64,000 bases of DNA, taken from positions 1 through 64,000 of the forward strand of contig NZ_PJBP01000085.1 in assembly GCF_002836415.1 (NCBI RefSeq), written 5' to 3'. Shown here in pieces: positions 9,317 to 18,187 of this stretch. Origin of the DNA: Psychromonas sp. MB-3u-54. GTDB taxonomy: Bacteria > Pseudomonadota > Gammaproteobacteria > Enterobacterales > Psychromonadaceae. Both the position numbers and the translations under genes were made by a program. Under the pieces are notes generated by a model, which ran no database searches, was not told the DNA's origin, and saw only the letters and a list, made by a program, of their open reading frames with translations. Position 1 is the first letter of the stretch. Each line of letters begins with the position of its first letter.

Positions 9317-9904
9317 TTGAAAATTGCAGGCATTGTTTTAGCGGGTGGCTTGTCGTCCCGAATGGGGCAGGATAAAGCCAAGTTACAATTATCCGAACAA
9401 AGTTTATTAACACGTGCTGTCGATTTGCTTGAAGGTCTTGATCTTGATAAAACCTTGGTCAGTGGTTTTTATCCTGATTTCAACTGTATTACCGATATTC
9501 ATCAGCAGTGCGGACCTATTGGCGGGTTACATGCCTGCGTTGAAGCATTGTATGATGATTACGATGCTTTGTTTATTTTACCCGTCGATATGCCCTTAAT
9601 GGGTAAACCGCAATGTGCTGGTTTATTATCAGAATTTAAAAAACACCCGCAGGGCGTGTTTTATGAGCAGGCTAACTTTCCCATGATATTAGCGCTTACT
9701 TTAGCACTAAAAAATTATCTGACTGAAGCCTTAGCTGCAACGCAGAAAAAAGATTACTCCCTTTACAGCTTGCTTAAAACACTGGAAATACAACCGGTTA
9801 ATGTTATACAACAGCAGAATTACAGATTCCAGAACAGCAATACTCCGGATCAATGGTTAAATTGTCTGGAAATCCATCAAAAACTGCAAAATACTAAGGA
9901 ATAA
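9317..9904 (+). CDS. mobA: Molybdenum cofactor guanylyltransferase MobA
   Basis: About 195 residues with the nucleotidyltransferase signature IVLAGGLSSRMGQDKAKL at the N-terminus and LPVDMPL in the middle. MobA attaches GMP to molybdopterin to make the bis-MGD form that NapA needs. No ATG is available, so the start is a TTG. TTG 9317 (LKIAGIVLAGG) fits the family's N-terminus, while TTG 9296 lies on the tail of the napC terminator. No convincing ribosome binding site precedes either, so the exact start is uncertain. It ends two bases before the moaB start. Confidence 0.88.
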   Translation: MKIAGIVLAGGLSSRMGQDKAKLQLSEQSLLTRAVDLLEGLDLDKTLVSGFYPDFNCITDIHQQCGPIGGLHACVEALYDDYDALFILPVDMPLMGKPQCAGLLSEFKKHPQGVFYEQANFPMILALTLALKNYLTEALAATQKKDYSLYSLLKTLEIQPVNVIQQQNYRFQNSNTPDQWLNCLEIHQKLQNTKE

Positions 9905-9906
9905 AG

Positions 9907-10422
9907 ATGAGTCACCTTTCAACAACAGAGTTTAAAGCCTCAAAGATGGCAGTATTAACCGTCTCTGATACGCGTAACGAAGAAACCGATACCTCGGGCG
10001 GTTACCTGGCTCAGGCATTACAACAAGCGGGTCATTTACTGGCGGATAAAAAGATTGTTATTGATGATCTCTATAAAATTCGTGCCATTGTCTCGATCTG
10101 GATTGCCGATCCGGAAATTGAAGCGGTATTAATCACCGGCGGCACCGGTTTTACTTCTCGTGATACCACACCCGAAGCGGTGGCGGTTTTATTTGACAAG
10201 CAAGTTGAAGGTTTCGGTGAACTTTTTCGTCATGTATCCTATCAGGAAATTGGTTCATCGACGATTCAAAGTCGGGCAGTGGCCGGTTTTGCCAATAAAA
10301 CAGTTATTTTCTGTATGCCGGGCTCTACTGGGGCCTGTAAAACCGCCTGGTCTAAAATCATTGTTGAACAGTTAAATTCTCAGCATAAGCCGTGTAATTT
10401 TATGCCCCATATTGGTCTTTAA
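9907..10422 (+). CDS. moaB: Molybdenum cofactor biosynthesis protein MoaB
   Basis: A 171-residue MoaB/Mog-fold protein. Visible motifs are KMAVLTVSDTRNEETDTSGG at the N-terminus, LITGGTGFTSRDTTPEA near residue 78 and FCMPGSTGACKTAW near the C-terminus, which form the molybdopterin-binding pocket. MoaB is the MogA-like adenylyltransferase homologue used for molybdopterin activation in many bacteria. No separate mogA is present in the window. It starts two bases after the mobA stop, with AAGGAATAAAG overlapping the mobA stop, so the two are one transcription unit. Confidence 0.93.
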   Translation: MSHLSTTEFKASKMAVLTVSDTRNEETDTSGGYLAQALQQAGHLLADKKIVIDDLYKIRAIVSIWIADPEIEAVLITGGTGFTSRDTTPEAVAVLFDKQVEGFGELFRHVSYQEIGSSTIQSRAVAGFANKTVIFCMPGSTGACKTAWSKIIVEQLNSQHKPCNFMPHIGL

Positions 10423-10536
10423 ATCGGTGAACATAGTTAGAAACATCTTTACAATTTAATGTTTTAAACTAATACATAAACGCAGTGTTGATTTACATGT
10501 TCGAAAACTTATAAGCTATTACTTAGAAGGTAAAAT

Positions 10537-11016
10537 ATGACCCCTTTATTCACTCACATTAATCAAGATGGCAAAGCCAATATGGTTGATGTCACGGACA
10601 AAAGTAGCACCCAGCGTCAAGCTATTGCGCAAGCCTATGTGGAAATGAAAACTGAAACGCTGGCATTAATTTTAAACGGACAGCACCATAAGGGTGATGT
10701 TTTTGCCACTGCCCGTATAGCCGGCATTATGGCGGCAAAAAAAACCTCTGATATTATCCCGCTTTGTCACCCTTTAGCGTTGACTAAAGTAGAGGTCGAG
10801 ATAGTGGCGGAGCCTGAATTTAACCGTGTGCGTATTCAGAGCTTATGCCGATTAAGCGGCAAAACCGGGGTTGAAATGGAAGCCTTGACTGCGGCGTCCG
10901 TGGCCGCATTAACGATTTATGATATGTGTAAAGCGGTACAAAAAGATATGGTGATAACTCAGGTTAAACTGCTTGAGAAAACCGGTGGTAAATCCGGGCA
11001 CTTTAAATCCCAGTAA
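10537..11016 (+). CDS. moaC: Cyclic pyranopterin monophosphate synthase MoaC
   Basis: A 159-residue enzyme converting 3',8-cyclo-GTP to cPMP. Recognisable stretches are [19 protein letters not shown]-like residues at the N-terminus, the catalytic-region motif [14 protein letters not shown], and [20 protein letters not shown]. It starts after a 114-base gap following moaB, preceded by GAAGGT. The moaCDE genes follow one another closely, suggesting one operon. Confidence 0.95.
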   Translation: MTPLFTHINQDGKANMVDVTDKSSTQRQAIAQAYVEMKTETLALILNGQHHKGDVFATARIAGIMAAKKTSDIIPLCHPLALTKVEVEIVAEPEFNRVRIQSLCRLSGKTGVEMEALTAASVAALTIYDMCKAVQKDMVITQVKLLEKTGGKSGHFKSQ

Positions 11017-11029
11017 ATAAGGAATTGTG

Positions 11030-11278
11030 ATGATTAAGGTTTTATTTTTTGCACAAATACGCGATCAGTTAGGTCTCAGTGAACTGCAGCTGCCGAGCGC
11101 TGAAAATAACGATCTGACGACCCTGCTTGAAAACTTGAAATTGCGTGATAACAACTGGTTGTCGGTACTTTCAAAAGGGTCATTAATGGTCGCGGTCAAT
11201 CAAACCATGCAGGCCGATAATGTCGTACTTTGCAGTGGTGATGAAGTTGCTTTTTTCCCTCCGGTTACGGGAGGTTAA
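11030..11278 (+). CDS. moaD: Molybdopterin synthase sulfur-carrier subunit MoaD
   Basis: An 82-residue ubiquitin-like protein with a C-terminal Gly-Gly (FPPVTGG), the end that is thiocarboxylated and delivers sulfur to cPMP inside MoaE. A GTG at 11027 directly precedes the ATG at 11030; the ATG is preferred by family length and by its distance from AAGGA. It lies 13 bases after moaC and 2 bases before moaE. Confidence 0.94.
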   Translation: MIKVLFFAQIRDQLGLSELQLPSAENNDLTTLLENLKLRDNNWLSVLSKGSLMVAVNQTMQADNVVLCSGDEVAFFPPVTGG

Positions 11279-11280
11279 AG

Positions 11281-11727
11281 ATGATTCGAGTGCAAACTGA
11301 AGATTTTAATCAACAGCGTGAATACGACTGTCTACGTGAACAATCGAGCGTCGGTGCAGTGGTCACTTTTACGGGCTTAGTACGGGATATGAATCAGGGA
11401 GAACAAGTGGCGGGTTTAACCCTGGAGCATTATCCTGGGATGACAGAAAAATCCTTAGCTCAAATTGTTCTTCAGGCAAAGCAGCGCTGGAATATTCTGG
11501 CCTGTACTCTGATCCATCGTGTTGGTGAGTTAACACTAAGCGAACAGATTGTTTTTGTCGGTATCGCCACTGCGCATCGTAAGGACGCTTTTGCAGCGTG
11601 CGAATACATTATGGATTATCTCAAAACCCAGGCTCCTTTCTGGAAAAAAGAGTGTAATAGTCAGGGGATAAGTTATTGGGTTGATGCGCGAGAATCAGAC
11701 AATAGTGCCCTGGATAAATGGTCATAA
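11281..11727 (+). CDS. moaE: Molybdopterin synthase catalytic subunit MoaE
   Basis: A 148-residue partner of MoaD. Motifs include GAVVTFTGLVRDMNQGE near residue 26, LEHYPGMTEKSL, and IHRVGELTLSEQIVFVG. It ends with the catalytic region KTQAPFWKKE, whose lysines are the usual active-site residues. It begins two bases after moaD, with GGAGG embedded in the moaD tail. Its end overlaps the first possible start of modA by ten bases. Confidence 0.95.
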   Translation: MIRVQTEDFNQQREYDCLREQSSVGAVVTFTGLVRDMNQGEQVAGLTLEHYPGMTEKSLAQIVLQAKQRWNILACTLIHRVGELTLSEQIVFVGIATAHRKDAFAACEYIMDYLKTQAPFWKKECNSQGISYWVDARESDNSALDKWS

Positions 11728-12473
11728 AAATGTTCAGAAAAATGAGCCATAGCCTGCTTTTTATTCTTTTACTTTGCAGCTTTTCAGTACAAGCGAGTAT
11801 TAAAGTTGCGGTAGCCAGTAATTTTAAAACAACTCTGATTGAAATTGCTGCACTTTATGAGAGAGAAACCGGGCAGAAGATATTAATATCAAGTGCGTCA
11901 ACGGGTATTTTATATCATCAGATTCAGCAGGGGGCGCCCTTTGATCTATTTTTGTCTGCTGATCTGAAAAGGGCAAAATTGACCGAAGACTCGAATAAAG
12001 GCGTGAGCGGTTCGCGTTTTACCTATGCACAAGGGCGAATAGCCTTCTGGGCACCACAATATAAGGGGCCGGTTAATGCGCGCACCCTGCAAAAAATTAA
12101 AGGGCGGATAGCCATTGCCAACCCGAATCTTGCACCCTATGGTTTGGCGGCTGAACAAACCCTTAACCACCTGAATTTATCGAAGCAGTTCTCTTATGTA
12201 CAAGGGGCTAACATCAATCAGACTTATCAATTTATAGATTCGGGTAATGTTAAAGCCGGTATTGTGGCCTATTCACTATTGCTAGCGCATCAGGGACTTA
12301 ACTTTTTTTTAATTCCAACCAGCTATTATCAGCCTATTTTACAACAAGGTGTACTGCTGAGCGGTTCAAAAAAAAGGGCTGAGGCGACTGATTTTATCGC
12401 TTATTTAACTTCGACAGCAATACAAAGGTTGATTCGGGCAAAAGGGTATCTGTCAATAAAATATGTTAACTGA
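11718..12473 (+). CDS. modA: Molybdate ABC transporter substrate-binding protein ModA
   Basis: A 251-residue periplasmic protein. It has a Sec signal (SLLFILLLCSFSVQA) followed by the mature start SIKVAVASNF, and the type II binding-protein motif STGILYHQIQQGAPFDLFLS. It captures molybdate or tungstate for ModBC. ATG codons at 11718, 11730 and 11742 are all possible starts; the first overlaps moaE. It overlaps modB by 11 bases. Placement directly after moaCDE joins uptake to cofactor synthesis. Confidence 0.94.
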   Translation: MVIKMFRKMSHSLLFILLLCSFSVQASIKVAVASNFKTTLIEIAALYERETGQKILISSASTGILYHQIQQGAPFDLFLSADLKRAKLTEDSNKGVSGSRFTYAQGRIAFWAPQYKGPVNARTLQKIKGRIAIANPNLAPYGLAAEQTLNHLNLSKQFSYVQGANINQTYQFIDSGNVKAGIVAYSLLLAHQGLNFFLIPTSYYQPILQQGVLLSGSKKRAEATDFIAYLTSTAIQRLIRAKGYLSIKYVN

Positions 12474-13149
12474 ATTAGATTACAGCGCGATTATACTGAC
12501 CTTTAAACTGGCGGGGTTAACCACGCTCATTTTGCTGATTATTTCGCCGCCATTAGCCTGGTGGCTTGCCCGCAGTCGTTTTGTCTTGCGGCCCTTTATT
12601 GAAGCCTTAGTGGCTTTGCCCCTGGTATTACCCCCGACAGTATTAGGCTTTTATCTGCTTATTTCATTTTCACCCGATAATTTTATCGGTGGATTCTGGC
12701 TAAGCTTAACCGGTGATACACTGGCTTTTTCATTTGTCGGTTTATTAATTGCTTCCGTTATTTATTCCTTACCCTTTGTAGTGCAACCTTTACAAAGTGC
12801 CTTTGTCAATTTAGATAAAGATTACCTCGAAGTTGCAGCGACATTGGGTTTTAATCCGATAGAAACCTTTTACAAAGTTGTTTTTCCGATGGTTTTACCC
12901 AGTTTTATTATTGCCGGCGCGCTCGGATTTGCGCATACGGTCGGAGAATTTGGCGTGGTGCTGATGATCGGCGGAAATATTCCGGGGGAGACGCAACTGC
13001 TGTCCATTGCGCTTTTTGATCATGTGGAAACATTACAATACCAGCAGGCACATCTGCTGTCGTTCGGTTTATTAGCCTTTTCGATGACCCTGCTGGTGCT
13101 TATTTACGGTGTATTAAAAAAACGCCAACAGAGAATGATCCATGCTTAA
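12463..13149 (+). CDS. modB: Molybdate ABC transporter permease ModB
   Basis: A 228-residue inner-membrane permease with about five membrane helices. The EAA-type loop lies near residues 127-150 (EVAATLGFNPIETFYKVVFP) and is followed by GEFGVVLMIGGNIPGET. It forms the channel of the ModABC importer. It overlaps modA by 11 bases and modC by 8 bases, so translation is probably coupled. No modE regulator gene is present nearby. Confidence 0.95.
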   Translation: MLTELDYSAIILTFKLAGLTTLILLIISPPLAWWLARSRFVLRPFIEALVALPLVLPPTVLGFYLLISFSPDNFIGGFWLSLTGDTLAFSFVGLLIASVIYSLPFVVQPLQSAFVNLDKDYLEVAATLGFNPIETFYKVVFPMVLPSFIIAGALGFAHTVGEFGVVLMIGGNIPGETQLLSIALFDHVETLQYQQAHLLSFGLLAFSMTLLVLIYGVLKKRQQRMIHA

Positions 13150-14206
13150 ATTTGATCTTAAAAAATCAGCACAGCACAAACCCCTGTTTCATTTTCAAGG
13201 GCAAGTGGAACTGCAGGGCGTTTGTGCGGTTTTTGGCGATTCGGGGGCGGGAAAAACCTCTTTTCTCCGTGTTCTGGCTGGCTTGGATAATAGTTTTTGT
13301 GGTGCTTTAGAATGGCGGGGAAAAACCTGGCAGGATAATGCGACCTTTATTAAAACAGAAAAACGTCATATTGGTATGGTATTTCAAGAGCCGCGCTTAT
13401 TCCCGCATCTTGATGCGCTGGGTAATCTTAAACTCGCCACTAAAAAAGCAAAAAACAGTTTATACACTATTACTGAATTAGCCGAATTACTTGATTTTGA
13501 GCCGCTCATTAATAAAAAAATTCAGCAATTATCGGGAGGCCAAAAACAGCGAATTGCCATTGCCAGAGCCATTTTAACCGGCCCCGATTTATTACTGATG
13601 GATGAACCCATGTCATCCTTAGATCAGCACAGCAGACAGTTATTATTACCCTTTATCAAAAAGCTCAGTAAAAAAATTCCGATTATTTATATTACCCACT
13701 CAATGCAGGAAGTTTTTTACCTGAGCCAGACCATGATCCTCATGAATCAGGGGGAGATTGAAAGTATTGGCTGTCCCCAGTCATTGTTTTTAAATCTGGA
13801 TTTAAGCTTAGCAAAACATAACCATTCAGGTTTAATGGTCAATGTACAAGCTGTCCATTGGGATGATGAGTTTTCTGTCCTGCACGGTTTAATTGATCAG
13901 CAGGCGGTTTTTGTCGCGATGGAAAAACCCCTGATCCTGAAAGATATTCAAATCAAAATTGAAAGCAAAGATGTGATTCTGGCGACCCAAAAATTAGAAT
14001 TTAGTTCACTGCAAAACTGTTTGCGCGTGCGAATCGAACAAATAGAACAGCTGCCGACCAGCAGTGTATTATTAACCTTAAACACGGGAAACCAAAAAAT
14101 ACTGGCTAAAATAACCATAAAATCCTTAAATGAATTAAGGTTAGCGGTTGGTCAAAATGTTTTTGCTTATATTAAAGCCATGAGTATTTCAGCACTTGAC
14201 AGTTAA
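13142..14206 (+). CDS. modC: Molybdate ABC transporter ATP-binding protein ModC
   Basis: A 354-residue ATPase. It shows Walker A GDSGAGKTS (near residue 32), Q-loop VFQEPRLFPH, signature LSGGQKQR, Walker B LLLMDEP and the switch THS. The C-terminal 100 residues form a MOP/TOBE-like molybdate-binding domain. It powers ModB and is the last gene of the Mo block. No obvious terminator follows within 60 bases. Confidence 0.95.
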   Translation: MLKFDLKKSAQHKPLFHFQGQVELQGVCAVFGDSGAGKTSFLRVLAGLDNSFCGALEWRGKTWQDNATFIKTEKRHIGMVFQEPRLFPHLDALGNLKLATKKAKNSLYTITELAELLDFEPLINKKIQQLSGGQKQRIAIARAILTGPDLLLMDEPMSSLDQHSRQLLLPFIKKLSKKIPIIYITHSMQEVFYLSQTMILMNQGEIESIGCPQSLFLNLDLSLAKHNHSGLMVNVQAVHWDDEFSVLHGLIDQQAVFVAMEKPLILKDIQIKIESKDVILATQKLEFSSLQNCLRVRIEQIEQLPTSSVLLTLNTGNQKILAKITIKSLNELRLAVGQNVFAYIKAMSISALDS

Positions 14207-14459
14207 GCATTTTGTGAAGATAAATTTTTTGTGCATTAATGACTGTTAACCTCACTTCTATATAATAGCCTCGGAAATAAGAGCAATCTGCTGATCATGT
14301 ATACTGATTAAAATCGATGGCCGTTAGGGTCGCTATACTGACTAAAAGACCATGGCAGCTGAAATATAAAACAAAAAAATAATCGCATAGGTATAATTTG
14401 ATTTATAAAAGTGCTTTTAGCAAAAGTGCCAGGCTTTAGTGGCATAAAAAGAGGTGGGT

Positions 14460-16739
14460 GTGTTGATTCAAAATAAAAAGAAAAAATCCAAATTGGCATT
14501 ATGGTGGAAGTTACTTCTGGTCTTCTCGGTGATTGCACTGATGGCCATTATATATATTGATTCCACCATTCGAACTACCTTTACCGGTAAAAAATGGTCT
14601 GTGCCATCAACGGTTTATGCGCGGCCTTTAGAGTTATATGTAGGAGCACCGCTCACTGTCCAAGATCTCAAAAAAGAGTTAGGCATGTTGGGTTATCGTT
14701 TTGTATATCGTCTTGAAAATCCCGGTCAGGCCAATATTAATGGTAATACAGTAAATATTTATACCCCCGGATTTCAGTTTAGTGATGACCTTGAGCCAGC
14801 TCGTCAGGTTACTTTGCGTATACAAGACGGCAGGGTGTCTCAAGTCGTTAGCAATGATGGTGCGCAGTTACTGCGTTTAGAGCCCCTTGCCATCGGCGGC
14901 ATTTACCCTTCACATCATGAAGATCGTTTATTGGTTCAGCTGTCTGACGTCCCTGAGTCGTTACAAAATATGCTCGTCGCTGTCGAGGATAACCGTTTTT
15001 ACAGTCACTTTGGCATTTCCCCGCGCGGTATTGTCCGCGCATTAATAGCCAATATTAAAGAGGGCGGTATCTCTCAGGGAGCTTCGACGTTGACTCAGCA
15101 ACTGATTAAGAATTATTACCTCAGTTCAGAGCAAACGTTAACCCGTAAAGCGCGAGAAGCTGTCATGGCTTTACTGCTCGAACTGCATTTCAGTAAATCT
15201 GAAATTTTAGAGGGTTATATTAATGAGGTCTATCTTGGTCAGGATGGCCCAAGGTCTATCCATGGTTTTGGCCTCGCAAGCCAGTATTATTTCAATCGTC
15301 CATTGTCTGATCTGTCGATAGAGCGGCAGGCGTTGCTAGTGGCTTTAGTCAGGGGAGCAAGTTATTACAACCCTTGGCGTAACCCTGCGCGGGCTTTGGA
15401 ACGTCGAAATCTGGTCTTAGATATTGCCGTTCGCGAAGAACGTCTGGATATTGATTTGGCGGAGAAAGCTAAAAAACGTCCGTTGGGCATTGGCGGAACT
15501 AGTGCTGCAAGTAATAGACGCTATCCGGCTTACTTAGATCTGGTGCGCCGACAGTTGCAGCGCGACTATAAAGACAAAGATCTTAGTTCCAGCGGACTGG
15601 CAATCTTCACCCATTTTGATCCGCTTGTACAGATGAGTGCCGAATCAAGTCTGGCCGCTAATATTGCCAAACACGCGTCCAGTGGAAAGAGTGACGAATT
15701 GCAGGGGGCCGTAGTTATTACAAGGCCCAACACGGGAGCCGTGATTGCCGTTCTTGGCGGAAAAGATGGGCGTTATGCCGGTTTTAATCGTGCCCTGGAT
15801 GCGCGCCGTCAAATCGGTTCATTGCTTAAACCTGCTGTCTATTTGACGGCCCTTGAACAGCCGGAACGTTATACACTCGCGACACCGATAAGTGATGACG
15901 AGTATATATTACCGTTGCCTAATGGTGATCAGTGGGCCCCGAAAAATTATGATCTTGAGGACCATGGTGATGTGTTGTTATATAAAGCGCTGGCCCACTC
16001 TTATAATCAGGCCACTGCGCGTTTAGGTAATACTATCGGAGTGGATAAGGTGGTTGATACCGTGCATCGTTTGGGGGTGAAGCAGCGCTTTCCCGCATTA
16101 CCTTCTGTCACACTGGGAGCGGTGGATCTGCTGCCGATTGAGGTCGCACAGATATACCAGACGATTTCTGCTGATGGCTTTTACACGCCTTTAATGGCTA
16201 TCAATGCGGTGCTCGAACCCGGCGGTGAATTATTGACCAGTTACCCGCTGGAAGTTGATAAACGTTTTGATGCTGCATCTATTTATATGTTGAGTCATGC
16301 AATGCAGGCTGTTACCCATGAAGGGACGGCTAAGTCTTTAGAATGGTTATTACCTGATTTCCCCGTCGCAGGAAAAACAGGGACAACCAATGATTTGCGT
16401 GATAGTTGGTTTGCCGGTTTTTCCGGGGATATGATGGCGGTTGTGTGGTTAGGGAATGATGATAATACCAGTACGGGCTTGACCGGTTCCAGTGGTGCGC
16501 TGCGTGTCTGGGCTGATATTTTTAGGCAGCGTTCACGGTTGCCCATTCAAAATTTACCCCCTGAAGATATCAAAATGGTGTGGGTTGACAGGGATACGGG
16601 CCAGGGTAGCGAGCCGTCTTGTACGAACAGCATTCCGTTACCCTTTTTGGTGGGCACCGAGCCGGATCAAGAGATTCGTTGTCAACAGGGAGCGGCAAAA
16701 GTGATCGATTGGTTTAAAAAATTAGTAGATAAAATGTGA
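14460..16739 (+). CDS. mrcB: Penicillin-binding protein 1B (bifunctional murein synthase)
   Basis: About 759 residues. A cytoplasmic basic stretch is followed by one membrane anchor (residues about 15-35) and a UB2H-like region. The GT51 transglycosylase domain has EDNRFYSHFGISPRG and GASTLTQQLIKNYYL. The transpeptidase domain has SLLK (catalytic Ser), SYN and KTGTTNDLRDSWF. It polymerises and cross-links peptidoglycan at the inner membrane. GTG 14454, GTG 14460 and TTG 14463 are all possible starts; GAGG at about 14450 is best spaced for 14460 or 14463. The next gene is a TPR lipoprotein five bases downstream. Confidence 0.94.
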   Translation: MLIQNKKKKSKLALWWKLLLVFSVIALMAIIYIDSTIRTTFTGKKWSVPSTVYARPLELYVGAPLTVQDLKKELGMLGYRFVYRLENPGQANINGNTVNIYTPGFQFSDDLEPARQVTLRIQDGRVSQVVSNDGAQLLRLEPLAIGGIYPSHHEDRLLVQLSDVPESLQNMLVAVEDNRFYSHFGISPRGIVRALIANIKEGGISQGASTLTQQLIKNYYLSSEQTLTRKAREAVMALLLELHFSKSEILEGYINEVYLGQDGPRSIHGFGLASQYYFNRPLSDLSIERQALLVALVRGASYYNPWRNPARALERRNLVLDIAVREERLDIDLAEKAKKRPLGIGGTSAASNRRYPAYLDLVRRQLQRDYKDKDLSSSGLAIFTHFDPLVQMSAESSLAANIAKHASSGKSDELQGAVVITRPNTGAVIAVLGGKDGRYAGFNRALDARRQIGSLLKPAVYLTALEQPERYTLATPISDDEYILPLPNGDQWAPKNYDLEDHGDVLLYKALAHSYNQATARLGNTIGVDKVVDTVHRLGVKQRFPALPSVTLGAVDLLPIEVAQIYQTISADGFYTPLMAINAVLEPGGELLTSYPLEVDKRFDAASIYMLSHAMQAVTHEGTAKSLEWLLPDFPVAGKTGTTNDLRDSWFAGFSGDMMAVVWLGNDDNTSTGLTGSSGALRVWADIFRQRSRLPIQNLPPEDIKMVWVDRDTGQGSEPSCTNSIPLPFLVGTEPDQEIRCQQGAAKVIDWFKKLVDKM

Positions 16740-16743
16740 GGCA

Positions 16744-17193
16744 ATGATGAATTTTTTTAATAAATGTGCAGTACTGTGTTTGCCATGGGTGTTGGTTGCT
16801 TGTGGCACAATACCCACCCAACCGATGGATGAAACTAAACGGCCGGCTGTCATCGAGACTCCGCCTGAACCTGTGCAACCGCCCGTTGTCTCCCCTCAGG
16901 AAGCGCCGGTTGATAGCGCGGCTAGGGCGCCCTCTGCGGTCGTATATTTGATTAAGCGTGCCGAGCAGCAGGCGCAAAATGGCGACCCTAAGGCCGCCGC
17001 GTCTTCTCTTGAAAGAGCGCTTAGAATGGCGCCTCGTTTCCCTGAAAGTTATTATCGTTTAGGAGAACTGCGTTATCTAGAAGGTGCTTATAATCAAGCC
17101 ATCTCTCTGGCTCAAAAAGCACTTAGGCTGGGTGCTGAAGGAATGTTACGGCGTCAAGCTCAAGATTTGGTAAGCAAAGCCAGCGCTCACTAA
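16744..17193 (+). CDS. TPR-containing outer-membrane lipoprotein
   Basis: A 149-residue protein with a lipoprotein signal ending in LVAC (lipobox, Cys about 20). A Pro/Glu-rich linker follows, then at least two TPR-like helix pairs (residues about 77-145, SAVVYLIKRAEQQAQNGDPK onward). It starts five bases after mrcB, with GAGG overlapping the mrcB end; ATG 16747 is an equally good start. By position it may assist PBP1b, as outer-membrane lipoproteins do in other gammaproteobacteria, but it is not LpoB by sequence. That role is an inference. Confidence 0.85.
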   Translation: MMNFFNKCAVLCLPWVLVACGTIPTQPMDETKRPAVIETPPEPVQPPVVSPQEAPVDSAARAPSAVVYLIKRAEQQAQNGDPKAAASSLERALRMAPRFPESYYRLGELRYLEGAYNQAISLAQKALRLGAEGMLRRQAQDLVSKASAH

Positions 17194-17229
17194 AAATCTG
17201 AGGCAAGGTGATCTAGTTGCTTCATTTCG

Positions 17230-17293
17230 GTGCACATTTAGCCGTTGTACATATTTAGAAGTTGTACATTTATAACAGTTGCACATTTAATTG
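17230..17293. repeat. Four short repeats GTTGYACATTTA upstream of the GST gene
   Basis: GGTGCACATTTA, GTTGTACATATTTA, GTTGTACATTTA and GTTGCACATTTA follow one another at about 17-base intervals. The spacing puts repeated elements on nearly the same side of every second helix turn. They precede the GST ribosome binding site and may be a regulator-binding array or a simple tandem expansion. Confidence 0.6.
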
Positions 17294-17307
17294 CAGAAAG
17301 GAGAAGT

Positions 17308-17946
17308 ATTATTTACACACTGTATTGGGATCGCGGTGGGGCCAACATGGCCACTCACGCCATACTGGAAGAGTTGGGCGCAGCTTATCAGTTGATCGAG
17401 ATCGATTTGACGAAAGGCATGCAGCGCACACCTGAGTATCTAGCAATTAACCCCAACGGCAAAGTGCCCGCATTAGCGCACCGCGGCGAGGTCATTTATG
17501 AATCGGCGGCGATTCTGATGTACCTGCTTGACCAGCACCCGGATGCGGGTTTGGCACCCGCACTGCATTCGCCGCAACGAGGCCACTATTACCAATATCT
17601 CACCTGGATGTCGAACACCTTGCAGGAAGCTGCCAACCGCTGGGCTCACCCGGAGCACTGCGTCGGTGGCGATAGCGATTTGACCCCGGTGGTGAATAAA
17701 GCAACTCAGGAGCTGAACCGCTGTTGGTCGATCATTAATGATGATCTGGGCAACAAAGGCCCATGGGTTCTGGGTGATAGAGTAAGCGGCGCAGACTTTC
17801 ATCTGTTTATGGTCGCTTACTGGAGTTGCCGCTATGACAGTCGTGCACAGGACTTTCCAAACCTGCGTCGTCATTTGCAAGCTATGCTGCAACGCGACTC
17901 TATCAAGCGAATGATGTCTCAGGAAGGACTGACATTCAAGCTATAA
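17308..17946 (+). CDS. Glutathione S-transferase family protein
   Basis: About 212 residues. The thioredoxin-like N-terminal domain begins IIYTLYWDRGGANMATHAILEELG, has the cis-proline/glutathione region NGKVPALAHRG and ESAAILMYL, and is followed by an all-helical C-terminal domain. It is probably a cytoplasmic detoxification or thiol-transfer enzyme; the substrate is unknown. The best ribosome binding site, AAAGGAGAAG, sits just before ATT 17308/17311, so the start may be a rare ATT. The nearest conventional in-frame option is TTG 17245, which adds 21 poorly fitting residues. Base composition is visibly more GC-rich than most of the window. Confidence 0.85.
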   Translation: MIYTLYWDRGGANMATHAILEELGAAYQLIEIDLTKGMQRTPEYLAINPNGKVPALAHRGEVIYESAAILMYLLDQHPDAGLAPALHSPQRGHYYQYLTWMSNTLQEAANRWAHPEHCVGGDSDLTPVVNKATQELNRCWSIINDDLGNKGPWVLGDRVSGADFHLFMVAYWSCRYDSRAQDFPNLRRHLQAMLQRDSIKRMMSQEGLTFKL

Positions 17947-17947
17947 A

Positions 17948-18187
17948 GCTGTAAGGCTATAAGGCTGTAAGGCTCGAAGCTCGAAAGCTCGAAGCTATAA
18001 GGCTCGAAGCTCGAAGCTCGAAAGCTCGAAGCTCGAAAGCTCGAAAGCTCGAAGCTATAAGGCTCGAAGCTCGAAGCTCGAAAGCTCGAAGCTCGAAAGC
18101 TCGAAGCTCGAAGCTCGAAAGCTCGAAAGCTCGAAGCTCGAAAGCTCGAAGCTCGAAGCTCGAAAGCTCGAAAGCTATAAGGCTATT
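17948..18187. repeat. 7/8-base GCTCGAA(A) microsatellite filling a convergent gene gap
   Basis: About 32 head-to-tail units of GCTCGAA or GCTCGAAA fill this segment, with GCTATAAG or GCTGTAAG variants at both ends and at three internal places. The blocks starting at about 17994 and 18054 share a higher-order period of 60 bases. The array spans the whole interval between the GST stop (17946) and the stop of the opposing methyltransferase gene (18183-18185), whose stop codon lies inside the last unit. Confidence 0.95.

Noticed and set aside
9296-9321. Promoter TTGACA plus TATAAT before mobA
   Set aside because: Both hexamers are present, but only about six bases apart, far from the 17-base spacing needed.
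17948-18187. CRISPR array
   Set aside because: Units are 7-8 bases long with no spacers and no cas genes nearby. It is a simple microsatellite.
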